The notes beneath the pieces were generated by a model. It was not told the origin of the DNA. It made no database searches and saw nothing but the letters and a program-made list of their open reading frames with translations. A stretch of DNA of 51,987 nt from positions 327,099-379,085 of the forward strand of contig NW_005434591.1 of the NCBI RefSeq assembly GCF_000315625.1, in the 5' to 3' direction. Positions 27,301-38,499 of this stretch are shown piece by piece (the first letter of the stretch is position 1; every line of letters begins with the position of its first letter). Made by a program: the position numbers and the translations under genes. The DNA is from Guillardia theta CCMP2712. Lineage: Eukaryota; Cryptophyceae; Pyrenomonadales; Geminigeraceae.

Positions 27301-30300
27301 GACACTCCCCTTCTCCTACACTCCCCTTGTAGCTGCCAGCACTGCAAGCTGAACAAGACATGCCATCAGGACTGTAGCCTGCCAGACAGACGCAGTATCG
27401 ACGATCGAGAGAGGAGGTCATGTTTTCTGAACAGTTGAGACAAGCGATGGCTCCTGAGACGTTGACGTAGGAGAAATTCGAGCACTGAAGACATGAAGAG
27501 GCTCCGTCAGCATCTTGAAACGAGCCAGGGTCACAGCTCTGACAAGTGAGACTACCAGCAAGGGAAGCGAAGGAGCCTCGAGGGCAGGGAAAGCATTCCT
27601 CCTTGCCTGTGCTGTTCTTGAACTTCCCTGCCTCGCACAGGCTGCATGAGTTGTCGCTCGCGTTGATTTGATACCCAGCAACACACTGACATTGTTGAAG
27701 GTCACTGGCTCCAGCCGTTGACTCGGCATTGGCCGGGCATTGCGAACAGGTCGAGACTCCATGCTGAGAGTTTGTGTTGCTGAAATGATTCGGAGGGCAG
27801 AGAGCGCAGGCAGAAGCAGCGCTGAGATTGGAGAAGCTGCCGTTGGGACAGAAGCTGCATTGAAAGTTCCCTACGTCCGCCTTGTACTTGCCGGCTGTGC
27901 AGGCGATGCAGGAGCCTTGGATGGACTCGTGTCCAACGTCACAGAGGCAGAGGGTCGATTTCTCCGAGAGGGTCGTCGCATGTTCCGGGCATGCGAGACA
28001 AGAGGAGCTGTTTGAAGCGTCGCTATAGGTTGAGTTTGGACATGGAGTGCAGGGATCTGTGCCGACGCTGCTCTTGAAGGTCCCGGGCAAGCATGCAGTA
28101 CAATTCGTTCCATTCAGCTCATATCCAGCTTGGCACGAGCAGTTGCCAGCAGAAGAGCTTCCAGCTTGCGACGACACATGTGCTCCGGTGCATTCAGAAC
28201 AGAAGGATGCCCCGAGATCTTCGTTGTATGTCCCAGCAGGGCATGCCTGGCATGGAAAATTTCCAGCAGAGCTCTTGGAGAAGCCGGCAGAGCAAGGCGC
28301 ACACTTTTGATCGTCACCTTTGGAGAAACCAGCTGCACAGGTACAGTTGTCTACAGACACACTAGCATTCAATGAGGTTGAGTTGGCCGGACATTCTACA
28401 CATTCTTCATCACCTTGACTCTTGTAAGTACCAACTGGGCATGCAACGCAGTCGCTGGATGACGAGGATTCGGTAAGGGTGTGAAACTTTCCTGGAGGGC
28501 ATCTGATACAAGTTGTGGATCCGAGAGCCTCGGAGAATTTCCCTTGGCCGCATGGCAGACAGATCGACGAGTTGGTGCTGTTTGAAGTGAAGGTGTAGAA
28601 CCCGGCTTTGCAGTTACACTGACCTGACCCCGGAGAGGAGGACCGATCGCTAGCACAATCGTCGCAGACAGAAGCTCCAGCACTTGTACTGAACGTCCCA
28701 GCCACACAGGGAGTGCAGGAATACGCACCGGAGGCAGACAAGTTACTGTACTTGCCTGCTTCACATGCTGTGCACTCTTGCGATCCATTCACAGGTTTGA
28801 AGGTTCCTGGAGGACAAGCACTGCAGTTCTGAGAAGCAAGCCCTGTGTATCCGGCAGAGCACACGCAGCTTTCAATCGCCTTGCTGCCTGGGACAGAGAA
28901 TGAGTTCAGCGGACAAGCGACGCAGCGGGAGGAGGATGAAGAGGCTGTCTGACTGTTGTAAGTTCCTGCAGGGCACTGACTGCAGACACCCATGTCGAGA
29001 CCCTCTTTGAACGTGCCTGGCTGGCATGCCATGCAGAAACCTGAGACATTACTTGTAAATCCAGGGGCACACAAGCAGTCTGCTGCCATTCTTGAGCCCT
29101 CATCGCTTGTGTTTTGATTCGAACCACAAGCAAGACAGTCGGAGTCATCCGCTGACCATTTGTAGAATCCCTTGGGACAGAACATGCAAGTAGAGTTAGC
29201 GACGCCTTGCATTTCTCGTTGCCTTCCACTCCCGCAAGTCTCTAAGTGGGTCAGTGTCACAAGCGAGACATTTTCGCGGTCTAGTTCTGCTGAGAGACTG
29301 GCGTCAACTCGACCCGCATACGTTGAAGAGAAGTATCTTGGAACGAGAACAGAGAACGAAACATTCCTTTGCGAGTCAGATGCCGGCGATGCCATCCAAT
29401 TTGTGAACATGTTCGACGACAAATCCCCTAGGCTGAGCAAAATTCTCTGAAACAAGAATTCCAAACCCGCATAGTTGACATCTTGGCCCAACGTCACCTT
29501 GTACTGAAGTTCCACGATGTCATTTGTACAGGCTGACCTTCCGCCTATCGCGTAAAAGTTCTCCTGGCAGGCTGTACAAAATGAAGAACCTTCAAGACTG
29601 AACGAGCCAGGAGGGCATGTAGAGCAATTCTCCAACGAGCCTATGCTTTCCTTATACTTGCCCGCACCGCATGCTTGGCATCGCCCATCGTCCTGCCGCA
29701 GGAATCCTCTCTTGCAGTCACAGGCACTGGCCGTGAGGGAGCCGAAGGGGCTGGTTCCATTAAATTGATCGCATGACTCGCAGACTCCATTGCCGCCCCC
29801 GTAGAAACCAGAGAAACAAACACAAAAGAAGGAGCCTGAGACAACAACGTCAGCTCACTGCCGTCTCGCTCCTAGACTACCTAAGGTGTTGTAGCAGAAC
29901 GCGTCCTCTCCACATGGAGACTTTTCACACTCGTCAATATCCGAGCACAAGAACGAATCGCTTGTGCAGTAGCTGATAAACAAACTGCGATCAATTTGGG
30001 CATAGATCAACCTTAAATCACCTTTCAAACAGGCCTACAACAGGGTGACTGGCCATGTTGAGATTGGTCTGGTTGCCAAGTATGAAAATGTTTTCCAACT
30101 CCGCATCCGTCAAGGACATATTGTAGATGTTCAAGTCCTGCATGGTATGGTGAGCCAAATCTCGTTAGATCCTCTCCTACCTTGATTTCTCCTACAAAGG
30201 ATTGGGAGCCATCGAATGCATTTCCAACAATACTCCTTGTTCTGCGGACAGTCCTTGGCAATATCTGCTCAAGAAAGTCAAGGGAAAGAACGAATGAGTA

Positions 30301-33300
30301 TGCGATACCGTGTGATTCTGAGTGCTTGGAAGCTGAGAACCGTTTACAAAGAAAACAACTTGTCCATTAGGGCGCAAAGTAACAACATTCCAACTCCATT
30401 CATTGAGGCGAGCTGGAAATTCAGCAACAGCAATAAGTCCAGAGCAGCCGGCTTGAGGAATGACCTATCGGAAACAGATCTCAGTTGCGTGTTTCGATTA
30501 ACATTCGACATGCGAACCTCGAAGGTCATTCGTCTCAGCGCGTCTAAAGATAGTCTGATAACATCACCCTGTTGCTGCGATTCCATCTCAAGAATGACCT
30601 GCTCAGACTCTTACAACGCGGACTACTGAAAGCAAAATGACCTGGTTGAAGCTAGAACAGTTCTTGCACTGGGAATGAGAAATGTTGCATGCAAGCGCAG
30701 TTTGATTCCGTTTCCACATCTGTAAGCCATCAGCATCATCATGATCCGACATAAGCCATCGGTCAGGCAGTCAAGTTTCAGACTTACTGAGTTTGGATCG
30801 CTGCCTGTGGAAGCAACCACAAACTCTCCAAGAGCCTCGAGGTCGCAGGCTGACAGGTTCTGCTCATTGACCGTGGGCAACGGGAAGGGAAGAGGCTGTA
30901 GAAGAAAATCAGTAAAAACCTTCTTTCTTGCACGTGATACCTTGATCCTTAACGATATCGTGAGATCGCCTCCAATGTCTTGTGATATGTTGAACCGATC
31001 ACCACTGCTGTGAGTGTTCCCTTGGTAAGATGCATCCTGCAGTCCCATCAGATTGAAGTAAACAAGAAGTGATAATGATCACTTTAGAGCACTCAAATCC
31101 TGTTTTGCAAGCACAGTCTGACGCTCTTGTTGATCCAGCATCACTAAACAAAATCAGAAGGGAATGATAAACTTTCGAGATCTGGTTGTGCCTGAAAGAC
31201 TTTTCCGGACAAGACCGGCATTGACCATCGTGGCTGTAGAAATTCTGATTACATCTACATTCGTATGACCCTGTAAGATTTCATAAGAAACCTTGAATTC
31301 AAAGTGAGTAAAATTATTGACCTGGCGTGTTTATGCACGTAGCATTCAAAGAACAAGCATTGCCGCCATCACATTCGTTAACATCTACGCATGTTGTTTT
31401 GTTGTCTATCGACATCTCTGCCATGTATCCTCCCGCACAAGAACAATTCATCCATGATAAACTTCCCTCTGGTGAAATCAGTCCGCCCGGACATGGCGTG
31501 CAGGTGGGTCGCGATTCAACTGATGCCCAGAAATGATTTGCTGGGCAAGGCAGGCACGAGTCAAATCCCTGCGACAGTCCGTCAGATCGCAAGCTCAGCA
31601 TCGAGAAACATCGACGGTACCAGCGAGGAACTTTTTCTTACCCTCCCGTCATCGCACACGCAGTCAGATGGTGAGGAGCTTCCAGCTGCACTCGTCGACC
31701 CCACTGGGCAAGCGACGCAGTAACTCTGACCGGACGAGGAGAAGGTGCTTATGGGACATTGGGTGCAATTCAAAGCCCCGCTGCTATTCGTGTATTTCCC
31801 ACCCTCACACAGTTGACAAACGTCAAGCGTTGCCGGGTGATAGTTGTCATCCCCAAAGGTTCCGGGAGGGCAGGGGAGACACGACAGAGTCTCTTTCACC
31901 CAAAAGTACCCTGCTTCACAACAAGCAAGAGCATCAGGCCCAAAGGCAGGCCCTCCTGGACAGAGCTCAGAAACGTTGGCGGAACATGCGGTAGCTCCAG
32001 GTGTCGACCATTTCCCAGCTTCGCAACCTGTGCAGACTGTCAGGTTGTCCGTTCTGAAAGTCCCAGCTGGACATTCGACACAAGCTTGCTCAGGAGAAGT
32101 AATGAGCCCCTGGTAACCGGCGTTGCAGGTGCAACGATCACTGCTATTCTGACTGGAAGATGCAAAAGGGCATTCCAAACAAGCCGAAGCCCCAACAGCA
32201 GGCGCGAACTTCCCTTCCAAACACATGAAGCAAAGGCCGTTTCCAAATTGACCAGCAGGACAGCAAATCTTAGATGAGATTTCCTGTTCAGAACAATTGT
32301 ACAAGAATGAAGATTTGTTTCGAAATGGAATGCCTCTAACAAAGACCTCAAGTGCTTCTTGTCCAGGGATCTTCCAGGTTGGATCTATTTCAACTGTATG
32401 CATGGGTGTTTCAACAATCAAGTATGCTTCTTTGACGTCAAGAACCACTCCGTCGTATTGGCCAAACGAAATCTTGAACAAGCTCCGATCCATGGCCTGT
32501 GCGGGAATGCTGGAAATAGCAATTGATACAGCAGAACCTCCGGAGACAGGGCCAGAAGAAGGCAAGACACCCATAATTGACGGCCATTGAAAGGCTGACA
32601 AAATACCGGCAGGTACAAAGTGTGCTCTGTTTATCGAGACTTCAATCTCAAGCGCAATAAGCTGTTCAGGACGGATATCAATCATGGGAAGGACTACGAT
32701 TGCACTCTTTTCCGTTATGACAGTGCCAAACACATCAAAGTATGCTGAACGAATTTCGAGGCCCCCAAGATCTGCTCGAAAGTTTTCACCTGTGAGTGTG
32801 ATGGTCCTCGCAGAATCTTGTGATAAATCCACCGCAAAGTACGGAGGAGATGACATGTTCACAACTGGATCCAGGAAATAATCAAAGATGTTTGCTTTCA
32901 TCGGACTTTGTGCGAACAATACGTTGTGAATGATGACTCCAACTGTAATATTGTCAACTTGAATGAAATCATGAGACGGGACTGCACAAACAACTTCATC
33001 TCGTGACTTCACTCGAGCGCTCACATTAACTTGGTCCCCAAATACACAGAGAAGAGTCCGATTTGACAATTCCTGATAGTCGTACAAATTTAAATTTTCA
33101 ATTTGAACTGACAAGTTGTATCCTCCAAAATAGTTGCCTCCACGAGGAAAAATGGAGATGATGTTGCAAGGGCAGCCCAGAAGAATCAGTTCTTTCTCTG
33201 AGCGTTCATAATTGGCGATCACATTCCGTGTCAAATTCGTCATTTTCACATATCTCTGAACAACACAGAAGTCGTTTACTATTCTTGTGACCGTCTGATT

Positions 33301-33820
33301 CATGTCTGTTGCAGAAATTGTTGAACTCTCCTTACTTGAAAGTATGTTGAGAACATATATGGAGTTTTCAGCAAAACAAGTAGACTGAAACTCATTGGAA
33401 CAGACGAGCCCGAGCTGTTTTTCGTTCTCATCTGCATGCAACAATCTAGTTGCTCCCAGCAGCACGTGCGCTCGCTTGAGTTCCTATGCTATCAAGTCAA
33501 CCACATCAAACGACCTTGTTTCGGATGACAGGGTTTACTCACCTGCAATCTGATGTAGAGATTCGCATACGTCGATTCGTAACTTTGAAGGTTACAGCTA
33601 GCATGGAGTATGTTTTCAATGATAGCAAACTCACTGCGCACACTTGATAGCTGGCTCAGCACTGAGTTGTTCAGCCACGCTTGCTGGCACGAGGCTTCTT
33701 GCGCCTTTTGAGGGAACGTGACTGATGGATAAAATTGACAAACATGCTCACCTCTGCTAGACTGTACAGAGCAAAGAAGAAAACTACTATGGCAACATGA
33801 TATTGACGATCACTGAACAT
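24378..33820 (-). CDS. Giant secreted mosaic protein: IPT, EGF, LamG-like, GCC2/GCC3-type repeats, NHL; 2892 aa
   Basis: Sixteen exons join in phase: 33820-33752, 33704-33543, 33483-31642, 31568-31322, 31270-31201, 31143-31083, 31036-30941, 30895-30788, 30719-30642, 30598-30518, 30464-30309, 30264-30181, 30137-30022, 29984-29881, 29835-26743 and 26689-24378. The ATG at 33820 opens a signal peptide (HVAIVVFFFALYSLA). Order: IPT/TIG-like strand set (VLPSSGPVSGGSAVSIAI, about 375); cysteine-rich GCC2/GCC3-type repeats; Ca-binding EGF (DVNECDGG); LamG/concanavalin-like region (about 820-1055); second EGF (DIDECEKSPCGED); some thirty repeats of form C-x2-CPxGTF/Y-x-C; an Asn/Ser linker; more repeats; and a C-terminal NHL-type beta-propeller (DGPIDVVWG, VTTLAGSG). 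Many N-glycosylation sites and no membrane helix: probably a wall or matrix glycoprotein. Two very large exons carry the repeats. Confidence 0.85.
26490..26660. repeat. Coding minisatellite for an Asn/Ser-rich linker
   Basis: A roughly 75-bp unit, with internal GAGCTGTTT triplet-like subrepeats, occurs about 2.3 times in the plus-strand reading. On the minus strand it encodes NNSTNNISNSSNSS and SLEVVG repeats inside the giant mosaic protein. It is dense in N-glycosylation sequons. Confidence 0.85.
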
Positions 33821-34274
33821 TTGGTATGTGTTGATAGAATAATGCGGCAGTCAAGAATCTACATAGGATATTCGATTCGAGACTTGAGAGTTCCAATCTC
33901 TAGGTGGAAAGCGTCGTTACACAAGCGATGGTTTAACAGCTCATGGCTATCTGTCGAAACGATTAGATTAGCCTCAAAGTTTGGAGGATGGCTTTCGGTT
34001 CATATCTAAATAGTGATTTTGCTACATACTTCTTCTTCTTCTATCCATCATCTCTTCTACTCTCATCCCCACTGCCTATCCTTTCAGCTGCCCCTGCTCT
34101 GCCCCATCCCATCACTTGCCTGCCCCTCCCCGGAGATATAGGAGGTCTCGACCTTTCACGTCAAAACACGCAACCCCATATACCACCTACCCCCCACCAT
34201 TTTTAATTGTTTCTGGAACAAATAGTTACTCATTACGATTGGCTTATTTTATTTCGAGATCTTTGCAAATTGCC
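33821..34274. other. Intergenic spacer between divergent genes
   Basis: No gene seen. TTCTTCTTCTTC-type pyrimidine sequence and a C-rich stretch (ACCACCTACCCCCCACC, about 34180) are followed by GTTTCTGGAACAAATAGTTA. A close relative of this last motif recurs near 46290. Promoters for both flanking genes should lie here. Confidence 0.45.
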
Positions 34275-37055
34275 ATGGATGGCAGCGACGTCGACTTCGA
34301 AGCAGATGCTGGTGAGCGATCAAGATAGAAGGAGGAGGAGGAGATGGAAGCAGCGGGGGGAGATGGAGGCAGGAGGAGGAGATGGAGGCAGGTGGAGGAG
34401 ATGGCGGCAGGAGGAGATGGCGGGAGGAGGAGGAGAGGGAGGCAGGAGGAGATGGAGGAAGGAGGAGGAGGGAGAGGGAGGCGGGAGGAGGAGGATATGG
34501 CAGCAGGGGGGAGAGAGGCGGGAGGAGGCATGAGAGTGAGGCGGAGGAGGAGGATATGGCAGCAGGGGGGAGAGAGGCGGGAGGAGGCAGGAGATGGAGG
34601 CAGGAGAACGAGGAGATGCAGGCAGCAGGAATGGAGGCAGGAGGAGGAGGATATGGCAGCAGGAGGAGGAGAGGGAGGCAGGAGGAGGATATGGAGGCAA
34701 GAGCAGGATATGGAGGCAGGAGGAGGAAAAGGAGGCAGGAGGAGGAGGAAATGGAGGCAGGCAAGAGGTTGAGAGGGAGGCAGGAGGAAGAGGAGATGGA
34801 GGCAGGAGGAAGAGGAGATGGAGGCAGGCAAGAGGTTGAGAGGGAGGCAGGAGGAGGAGGAGATGGAGGCAGGAGGAAGAGGAGATGGAGGCAGGAGGAG
34901 GATATGGAGGCAGGAGGAGGAGGAGAGGGAAGCAGGCAGGAGGAAATGGGGGCAGGAGGAGGAGGAGATTGAGGTTTTAAAGGAGCAGCAGCAAGAGAGA
35001 AACGGTGGGATAAGAAAATCTCGCGACTATTGCATTTGCCCTACCTTGGCATTTTTATCTCACGCTTCCTGAGAAATACGTCTTAGATCAATCATGGTGT
35101 TTGACATATGGAGTTGTATCTTCTTAGCTGATGATATTTAGGGTTTAGGATCATGAGTCTTACTTGCTGATAGGACCTGCTCACCAAGAAAGTGCGTCGA
35201 GCGGATCCAGTGTTGACTTCGAAGATGATTATGGCGATCAGCCTCATACAGGAGCTGTGCACCACAACGAAGACATGGTAGTTTTTCATTCTTCTCTCCC
35301 AGATGTCCAGCGTGGGTCTGACAGAGCTCACAGGGTGAGGGCTCCATCGGCAATGCTGTCAACGATTCTCTGCACTTAGACCGCATGGTTGCATGGATAG
35401 CTTGCATTCAGATGGACCTGCAAGACGCATTGGAGGTTTGTTACAAGGCATCCAAACCTCTCTAGAATCTGACTGTTCTCCTCTATCAGGAGCACAAGAA
35501 GGAGGATCACAACGTGCGCGCACTGGTTCAGCAAATACAAGATCTTCGTGAGAATTTGGTTCCACGGCAAGTTCAAGCTTTAAACTGTTAATGCAAGGGG
35601 ACGCCACAGTACGAGATTCATGGAGGCACCTTGAAACGAAGCAGAAGCATGCAGGTTTGTTTTCGAAGCATCATGCCAGCAAGCTTGTGAATGTTGCTCT
35701 GGGTCAGAGCGAATGGCAGAGCTCAATGAGAGGAAGAAATCCCTTCTAGAATTCAGGTAGGCGTCAACGACGCATGTCTAGATTTGATAGTTTTTCTAGA
35801 ATGTTATCAGAACTTGTTCCCAAGAATTCTGACGTCGTTTCGTCAAGACAGAGCGGTATTTCACTTCTTTCTTTGTTGATGTTACTCCTGCCATGATCAT
35901 CCGTTGCTCAATCATTGGTTTAGTAGTCTAGATTCAGACTTACCATTTTAAGAACAACCCCCAACAAGACACATGCTTTGAACTGTGTTCTCATGAATTT
36001 CATGTTGAACCTAATTCGTTTCCAGACACCATGTCAGGTGTGAGGCGAGACAGTGATTCGGTAGAATCACCTCAAGTAAGAATACCAATGTCCAGCATTT
36101 CCGAGACTTTGGTGCTTTTGCTTAGAACCCTCTTCTCTATTACTGATTGTTTCATTCTTTCTGCAGACTGCGTATCTTCCAATATCAAGAGAATCGGTTT
36201 ACGCCGCGTTTGCTGGAGTTGGATCAAGTGAAATGCGAGATTGATTTGAGGGACAAGGTTGACCTCACAATCAGGTTCCCCCATATCGAATCACAACCAG
36301 GAAAACTTGGACTCAGAATCAACCGACAGCATCAGATCAAACAGGTTCAACCCTTTGTCACTACTATGAGTTAAAAACTGAATGACGATGGCAAGGTCTG
36401 TGAAACCAATCAGTTGGGCGAATGAGGAGACAGATAGAAGAAAGGTGAATGGTTTAGCAAGTCAAATACAATTTGAGATTGTTCACCTTTGTTAGCATAT
36501 CGACACGGTACTGAAGGGTGAGGAGATTGTAAAGGAAACCAAACCAGATATAGAGTTGGTGTACCCGGAAAAGATGGAACCCCTTGTTTCTCATGCTTCT
36601 GATCAGGTCACTTGATACTTTAGTTGGGCACAACTTAGGCTGCCAAACAGGTGGAAGACGGAGACAGAGGAAGCGAAGAAGAAATCTCGACTGACGAGGC
36701 ACAATTCAGTGAAAGCAGCGAATCCATTGGGAGGACGAAGCACAACGATGTTCTAGAACGTTACAAGGAGCAAATCGCTCAACTTGTTACGGATGCCAAG
36801 TTCTTTCGAGAAGCAGGTTCCCTTTCAATCTCGTCGACCTTGATGGTTGACTATGTTGCAGGATGTGATGGCGAATCATTGCTCGACGAGCTCATGCAGC
36901 AATGCAGTTTTCTCCCGGATGAACAGGCAGTCAAAGTAGTTGTGATATTGTTTGTAACGCTCTTGCAGCATTCCGTCCGAATCGCACTGTCTGGCTTATT
37001 GTTTAGCCATGACAATGAGGAGTTACAGTCACAAGAGAAATCTCAGGACGAATAA
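34275..37055 (+). CDS. Acidic coiled-coil protein(s) of unknown function
   Basis: Exons in consistent phase: 34275-34311, 35174-35277, 35325-35435, 35490-35558, 35598-35654, 35710-35756, 35800-35855 and 36026-36075. The next exon starts after the acceptor at about 36167. Further exons at about 36499-36605, 36652-36815, 36861-36930 and the last ending at TAA 37053-37055 are in phase with each other. The N-terminus is acidic (DGSDVDFEADAG, SSVDFEDDYGDQ). Central parts are helical (DRMVAWIACIQMDLQDALE, VRALVQQIQDLRENL, RMAELNERKKSLLEF), and the end is again acidic. The link across 36170-36490 is not resolved: one reading ends soon after a TAYLPISRES motif, so this may be two adjacent genes. No known domain recognised. 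The first intron is 862 bp because it holds a minisatellite. Confidence 0.5.
34331..34970. repeat. Purine-rich GGAGGCAGGAGGAG minisatellite in intron 1
   Basis: Some 640 bp of imperfect repeats built from GGAGGAGGAGATGGAGGCA. Higher-order duplications are visible (two copies around GGATATGGCAGCAGGGGGGA at 34493 and 34551, and two near GAGGCAGGCAAGAGGTTGAG at 34753 and 34819). All frames stay open, giving spurious Glu/Gly/Arg or Pro/Ser proteins. Confidence 0.9.
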
Positions 37056-37450
37056 AGTGGATCATGAGTCAGTCAAGTAAGATAGAAATGACATGGAATT
37101 TTGATGTTCATGGAAATTGTACGATTGACACACCTTGGTCACTCTCTGTTGACCTGTCGACATTAAATAAGAAGAGCAGCAAGGAACGTCTATCAGATGT
37201 GTACCTTGTCGAATATCCTTGTCCTCCAACGTTGTCTCTCCTCGTCTTGCCGCCGATACTTACACATTCACTCTCTATCATTCGAACGATCCCCGTCACA
37301 CTTGTTCTTGTTACGACCCTCTACACTTTCTCTTCTCTTTGTTTTCCTCCTTCTCTTCCTCACCTTCCATGCTCCTCGTCCTCTCTCCTCCACCAGCTCC
37401 TTCTCTTCCATGTACGCTTTCATCCTCCCCCTCACTTCCCTTCTTTGCAG

Positions 37451-37773
37451 ATCCAGAGGTTGGAGTGCGGGAGCCGAGAGCGCAGCGAGGGTTCCAGGTG
37501 GAGGAGCATCAGCTTCTGAACATCTTGAGGCAGATGAGAGAGTACAAGAGCTTCGTGTACTACTTGTGCGAGCGAGACTCTGTCCGCAACCTCCTGCCGA
37601 CCCTCCAGTCCAAGTTCGAGCTCGCGTCCAAGGCGCTGTCTCAGTTCCTGGAGCATCAGCGGAGGAACTTTCCTCGGCTTTACTTCGTGGAGGACAAGGA
37701 CATTATTGAGATGCAGTACGCCTGCGTCAACAACCCCTCCTCCCTCCGCTACTACCTCCCGCTCATCTTTGAG
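37451..37773 (+). CDS. Dynein heavy-chain linker-like fragment
   Basis: An exon opening after the acceptor TTCTTTGCAG encodes a helical segment ending LEHQRRNFPRLYFVEDKDII. This matches the conserved dynein heavy-chain linker (DHC_N2) pattern of a long helix, then Y/FLE-x-(K/Q)R-x2-FPR-(F/L)YF. VNNPSSLRYYLPLIFE follows, as in the helix after that motif. Nothing resembling AAA modules follows in this window, so only a fragment exists here. Either it is a truncated pseudogene or part of a smaller linker-only protein. A later possible exon near 38101-38193 (GDVWLPGFSTHTGNELVLDF, then stop) cannot be tied to it with confidence. Upstream, ATG 37064 opens a short frame that might be its first exon. 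Confidence 0.45.
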
Positions 37774-38499
37774 GTGGCCGACCTGTCCTGGAGGGAGGAA
37801 AAGCCTTCTCAGGACGGGGAGGAGGAGAGAGGGGACCCGCGCATGCAGCAGGTTCAGGTGCCGACAGGCGGGCCTGAGGCACCCGCAGGAAGGAAGGCAG
37901 TAGGGGGACCAGATCCGGCTCGTCCGCTTGATGGAGGGTATCATCCAGCCGACAGAACAGAGGAGGGGTCGAGAATGTCCAGGTCTGCTCACAGGGTAGA
38001 GGAGCGCTGCAATGTAAGAAGCTGGCCGTGGCGATGTAGTAGGCTGATACGCCATCCCCTCCTAGAGGTGTGAGTCCATCTCCTCCCTCCTGATATATAG
38101 GCGACGTCTGGCTCCCTGGCTTTTCCACACACACCGGGAATGAGCTGGTGCTGGACTTCACGGTGGTCTTCATGCCCACCATGGAGCTACGCTGATAACG
38201 GAGTGGGATGGATGCGTGCAGGAGGCGGTATATGGGGACCCTAATTGCCATCATCTGCGTGCTCGTCTGTTTCGGCAGCGTCGAGCTCGCATGGGTCTTG
38301 CCGTCCTCCTGATCGCTGATCCTCGTTCCCCTGCTTGTCGTGGCCCATAGACTCGCTGGTGTGGTTGGAGTAGACTGAGGATTGCGCTGCCCGATCCCTT
38401 CTTGGGCGGACTCGGTGAGGCGGGTTTCGTTCGGTATCTCCCTCTAGCTTGCTCCTGTTTGTCCCTTCCACTTTTAAGTAAAACATCATTACCGCTGCC

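Noticed and set aside
34244-34972. Glu/Gly/Arg-rich or Pro/Ser-rich proteins up to 196 aa
   Set aside because: They are translations of the purine-rich minisatellite in an intron.
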